Assembly (NCBI RefSeq): GCF_002095535.1
Contig: NZ_MLJI01000001.1
Location: forward strand, 3,151,832 to 3,215,831
Origin: Pantoea cypripedii
Lineage (GTDB): Bacteria; Pseudomonadota; Gammaproteobacteria; Enterobacterales; Enterobacteriaceae
DNA length: 64,000 nt
Reading direction: 5' to 3'
Shown piece after piece: positions 62,007 to 64,000 of the stretch; the stretch's first letter is position 1, and each line of letters begins with the position of its first letter. The position numbers and the translations under genes were made by a program. The notes under the pieces were generated by a model. The model was not told where the DNA came from. It did no database searches and saw only the letters and a list, made by a program, of their open reading frames with translations.

Positions 62007-62846
62007 ATGAGTTCATTGCTGCGGATTCGTCAGCTTTATCCGCGTCTGGCGCTTAACGAGCGACGTCTGGCGGATTTTTTGTTGTCACAACCGGACCGGG
62101 CGCGGCATTTGAGTTCGCAAAAACTGGCGGAAGAATCCGGCGTCAGCCAGTCCAGCGTGGTCAAGTTTGCCCAGAAGCTGGGTTATAAAGGGTTCCCGGC
62201 ATTGAAGTTAGCACTCAGCGAATCACTGGCCGACCGTGATGCCATCACCGTTCATAACCATATTCTTAGCGATGACCCGCTGAAAGTGGTGGGTGAAAAA
62301 CTGCTGGCTGAGAAGATCTCGGCGATTCGCGCCACGCTGGATATCAACAGCGAAGAGATGTTGATGGAAACGTTACGGCTGCTGAAAAATGCCAACCGTA
62401 TCCTGCTGGTCGGTATTGGCGCATCGGGCCTGGTCGCAAAAGATTTTTCCTGGAAACTGATGAAGATTGGCATCAACGCAGTCGCCGAGCAGGATATGCA
62501 TGCGTTGCTCGCCAGCGTACAGGCGATGACAGCGGGCGATGTGCTGCTGGCTATTTCCTATACCGGCGAACGACGTGAAATCAATCTTGCCGCCCAGGAG
62601 GCCGCGCAGACCGGAGCCGATGTGCTGGCGTTTACCGGGTTCACCCCCAATACGTTGCAGCAGTGCGCCACGCATTGTCTTTATACCGTTGCCGAGGAGC
62701 AAAGCACCCGCAGTGCCGCGATCTCCTCAACCAGTGCCCAGCTGGCCCTGACAGACCTGTTGTTTATGGCGCTGGTGCAGAATGACCCTGAGCGCGCCTC
62801 CAGCCATATCCGCCACAGTGAAGCGCTGGTAAGAAAACTGGTGTAA
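62007..62846 (+). CDS. yfhH: RpiR/MurR family regulator (YfhH)
   Basis: 279 residues: N-terminal RpiR helix-turn-helix (LAEESGVSQSSVVKFAQKLG) and C-terminal SIS domain (LVGIGASGLVAKDFSWKLM; LAISYTGERREI) that binds a phosphosugar. Matches E. coli YfhH in length and position. Ligand and targets unknown; the linkage to amino-sugar and cell-wall genes is suggestive only. Confidence 0.92.
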   Translation: MSSLLRIRQLYPRLALNERRLADFLLSQPDRARHLSSQKLAEESGVSQSSVVKFAQKLGYKGFPALKLALSESLADRDAITVHNHILSDDPLKVVGEKLLAEKISAIRATLDINSEEMLMETLRLLKNANRILLVGIGASGLVAKDFSWKLMKIGINAVAEQDMHALLASVQAMTAGDVLLAISYTGERREINLAAQEAAQTGADVLAFTGFTPNTLQQCATHCLYTVAEEQSTRSAAISSTSAQLALTDLLFMALVQNDPERASSHIRHSEALVRKLV

Positions 62847-62977
62847 CACGCGTCGCAGGCTATTTTGCGCTGGCGCAAATGAAAGGGAGAAAACCAGCAC
62901 GCCAGATTGGGGGGAAGGACGGATTATGCTAAGGTGCGCGCCTTTACTGAATCTTTTACACCAGATAGTAACTCACC

Positions 62978-63226
62978 ATGGCTTTACTGATTACCCAGCG
63001 CTGTATCAACTGCGACATGTGCGAACCGGAGTGCCCGAACCAGGCGATCAGCCTCGGTGACGCCATCTACCAGATCGACAGCGCTCGCTGCACCGAATGC
63101 GTCGGCCATTATGATGTGCCGACCTGCCTGAGTGTCTGCCCCATCGATAACACCATCATTCCTGACCCACAGCACCCCGAAAGTCGCGAGGCGCTGTGGG
63201 AGAAATTTGTGGTGCTGCATCACTAG
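62978..63226 (+). CDS. yfhL: 4Fe-4S ferredoxin YfhL
   Basis: 82-residue bacterial-type ferredoxin with two 4Fe-4S motifs: [13 protein letters not shown] and [18 protein letters not shown]. The insertion in the second motif is typical of YfhL/AlvFd ferredoxins, which have very low potentials. Its stop overlaps acpS by 4 bp on the opposite strand. Confidence 0.95.
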   Translation: MALLITQRCINCDMCEPECPNQAISLGDAIYQIDSARCTECVGHYDVPTCLSVCPIDNTIIPDPQHPESREALWEKFVVLHH

Positions 63227-63603
63227 CTTTCGATGATCACCGTGGCACAGGCGTAATGACGTTCATCGGCCAGGGTGACATGCACATGCTGCACGCCAAG
63301 CTGCCGCGCTATTTCCGCCGCATGCTGGAAGAAACGTAAACCCGGTTTACCCAGCGCGTCGTTGTACACTTCAAACTGATTAAACGCCAGACCGCCGCGA
63401 ATGCCGGTGCCAAAGGCTTTCGCCGCCGCTTCCTTCACCGCAAAACGCTTAGCCAGAAAACGCACCGGCTGCTGGTGCGTCTGATATTGCTGCCACTCGG
63501 CTTCGCTCAGCACTCGACGCGCCAGACGATCCCCGGAGCGCCCAATGACATCGGCGATGCGCTCAATCTCAACGATATCGCTGCCCAGCCCGAGGATGGC
63601 CAT
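63223..63603 (-). CDS. acpS: Holo-[acyl-carrier-protein] synthase
   Basis: AcpS attaches 4'-phosphopantetheine to apo-ACP. Motifs [12 protein letters not shown] (Asp ligand to Mg) and [16 protein letters not shown] are characteristic. 126 residues. Starts at the last base of the pdxJ stop region, in a pdxJ-acpS operon as in E. coli. Confidence 0.98.
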   Translation of the reverse strand: MAILGLGSDIVEIERIADVIGRSGDRLARRVLSEAEWQQYQTHQQPVRFLAKRFAVKEAAAKAFGTGIRGGLAFNQFEVYNDALGKPGLRFFQHAAEIARQLGVQHVHVTLADERHYACATVIIES

Positions 63604-64000
63604 TAACGGCGCGCTTCCCGCATCAACTGTTTCATCTCTTTCACTGCGTCAGCCAGACCACTCATCACCGCGCGACCAATAATCGCATGGCCGATATTCA
63701 GTTCATGCATTTCCGGTAACGCCGCAATCGGCAGCACGTTGTGGTAGGTCAGTCCGTGGCCCGCATTCACTTTCAGGCCAAGGCTGGCGGCAAAAGTGGC
63801 AGCGATACGAATTCGCTCCAGCTCAGCATCACGTGCCAGCCCTTCAGGCGCTTCCGCATAGGCACCGGTGTGGATTTCAATATAAGGCGCACCACTGGCG
63901 ACTGCCGCTTCAATCTGACGGTGGTCGGCATCAATAAACAACGAAACCAGAATGCCCGCCTCGCTCAGTTGCCTTACCGCCGCGTTGATTTTGTCTTGCT
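63603..64000 (-). CDS. pdxJ: Pyridoxine 5'-phosphate synthase, C-terminal part
   Basis: PdxJ condenses 3-amino-1-hydroxyacetone phosphate with deoxyxylulose 5-phosphate to make PNP. Only the last 132 codons are in the window; the start lies beyond the right edge. Visible are [20 protein letters not shown], the [13 protein letters not shown] strand, [13 protein letters not shown] and [13 protein letters not shown], the phosphate-binding end of the barrel. Confidence 0.97.
   Translation of the reverse strand, partial: QDKINAAVRQLSEAGILVSLFIDADHRQIEAAVASGAPYIEIHTGAYAEAPEGLARDAELERIRIAATFAASLGLKVNAGHGLTYHNVLPIAALPEMHELNIGHAIIGRAVMSGLADAVKEMKQLMREARR

Overview
The window is chromosomal DNA from an enterobacterium, most likely of the Erwiniaceae (Pantoea/Erwinia type). 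The backbone order guaA-guaB-xseA, der-bamB-yfgM-hisS-ispG-rodZ-pilW-rlmN-ndk, sseA/sseB-pepB-isc-trmJ-suhB, csiE-hcaT, glyA-hmp-glnB-glrR-qseG-glrK-glmY-purL-mltF-tadA-pgpC-yfhH-yfhL-acpS-pdxJ matches the 54-57 minute region of Escherichia coli, and the proteins look close to their enterobacterial counterparts. A membrane PQQ dehydrogenase, a protealysin/emfourin pair and a dispersed palindromic repeat fit a plant- or environment-associated relative rather than E. coli itself. No rRNA, tRNA, phage, insertion sequence or CRISPR array was seen.

Layout. 1-8 kb: purine genes guaBA, xseA, then an accessory block (M4 protease with its inhibitor, and gcd). 8-17.7 kb: GTPase, outer-membrane, tRNA-charging, isoprenoid and rod-shape genes on the minus strand. 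18-24.7 kb: sseA, sseB, pepB, iscS, iscR, trmJ, suhB. Here iscU, iscA, hscB, hscA, fdx and iscX, which lie between iscS and pepB in E. coli, are absent, and IscS has a shortened, altered C-terminus. 25-31.8 kb: an Rhs locus with one full PAAR-Rhs protein and two orphan tips, each with its own toxin end and immunity gene. 31.9-36 kb: a NicO/DUF1007 metal-transport pair, csiE and hcaT.

36.3-47.5 kb is accessory DNA: an acetyltransferase, a LuxR-type regulator broken by two homopolymer frameshifts, and a divergent cluster. The cluster has a GntR regulator, a creatininase-family amidohydrolase, a ketopantoate-reductase-like enzyme and an SDR oxidoreductase on one side, and a complete five-gene peptide-type ABC importer on the other. 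It looks like a substrate-specific uptake and catabolic system.

47.6-64 kb returns to backbone. The glrK-purL gap holds a recognisable glmY small RNA gene with a sigma-54 promoter and two GlrR-type operators. PurR-like boxes are visible at glyA and purL and more weakly at guaB. An NsrR-like box precedes hmp, and three 25-bp-phased IscR-type repeats precede iscR. All functional names come from reading the translated sequence and remembered family features; no database search was run.
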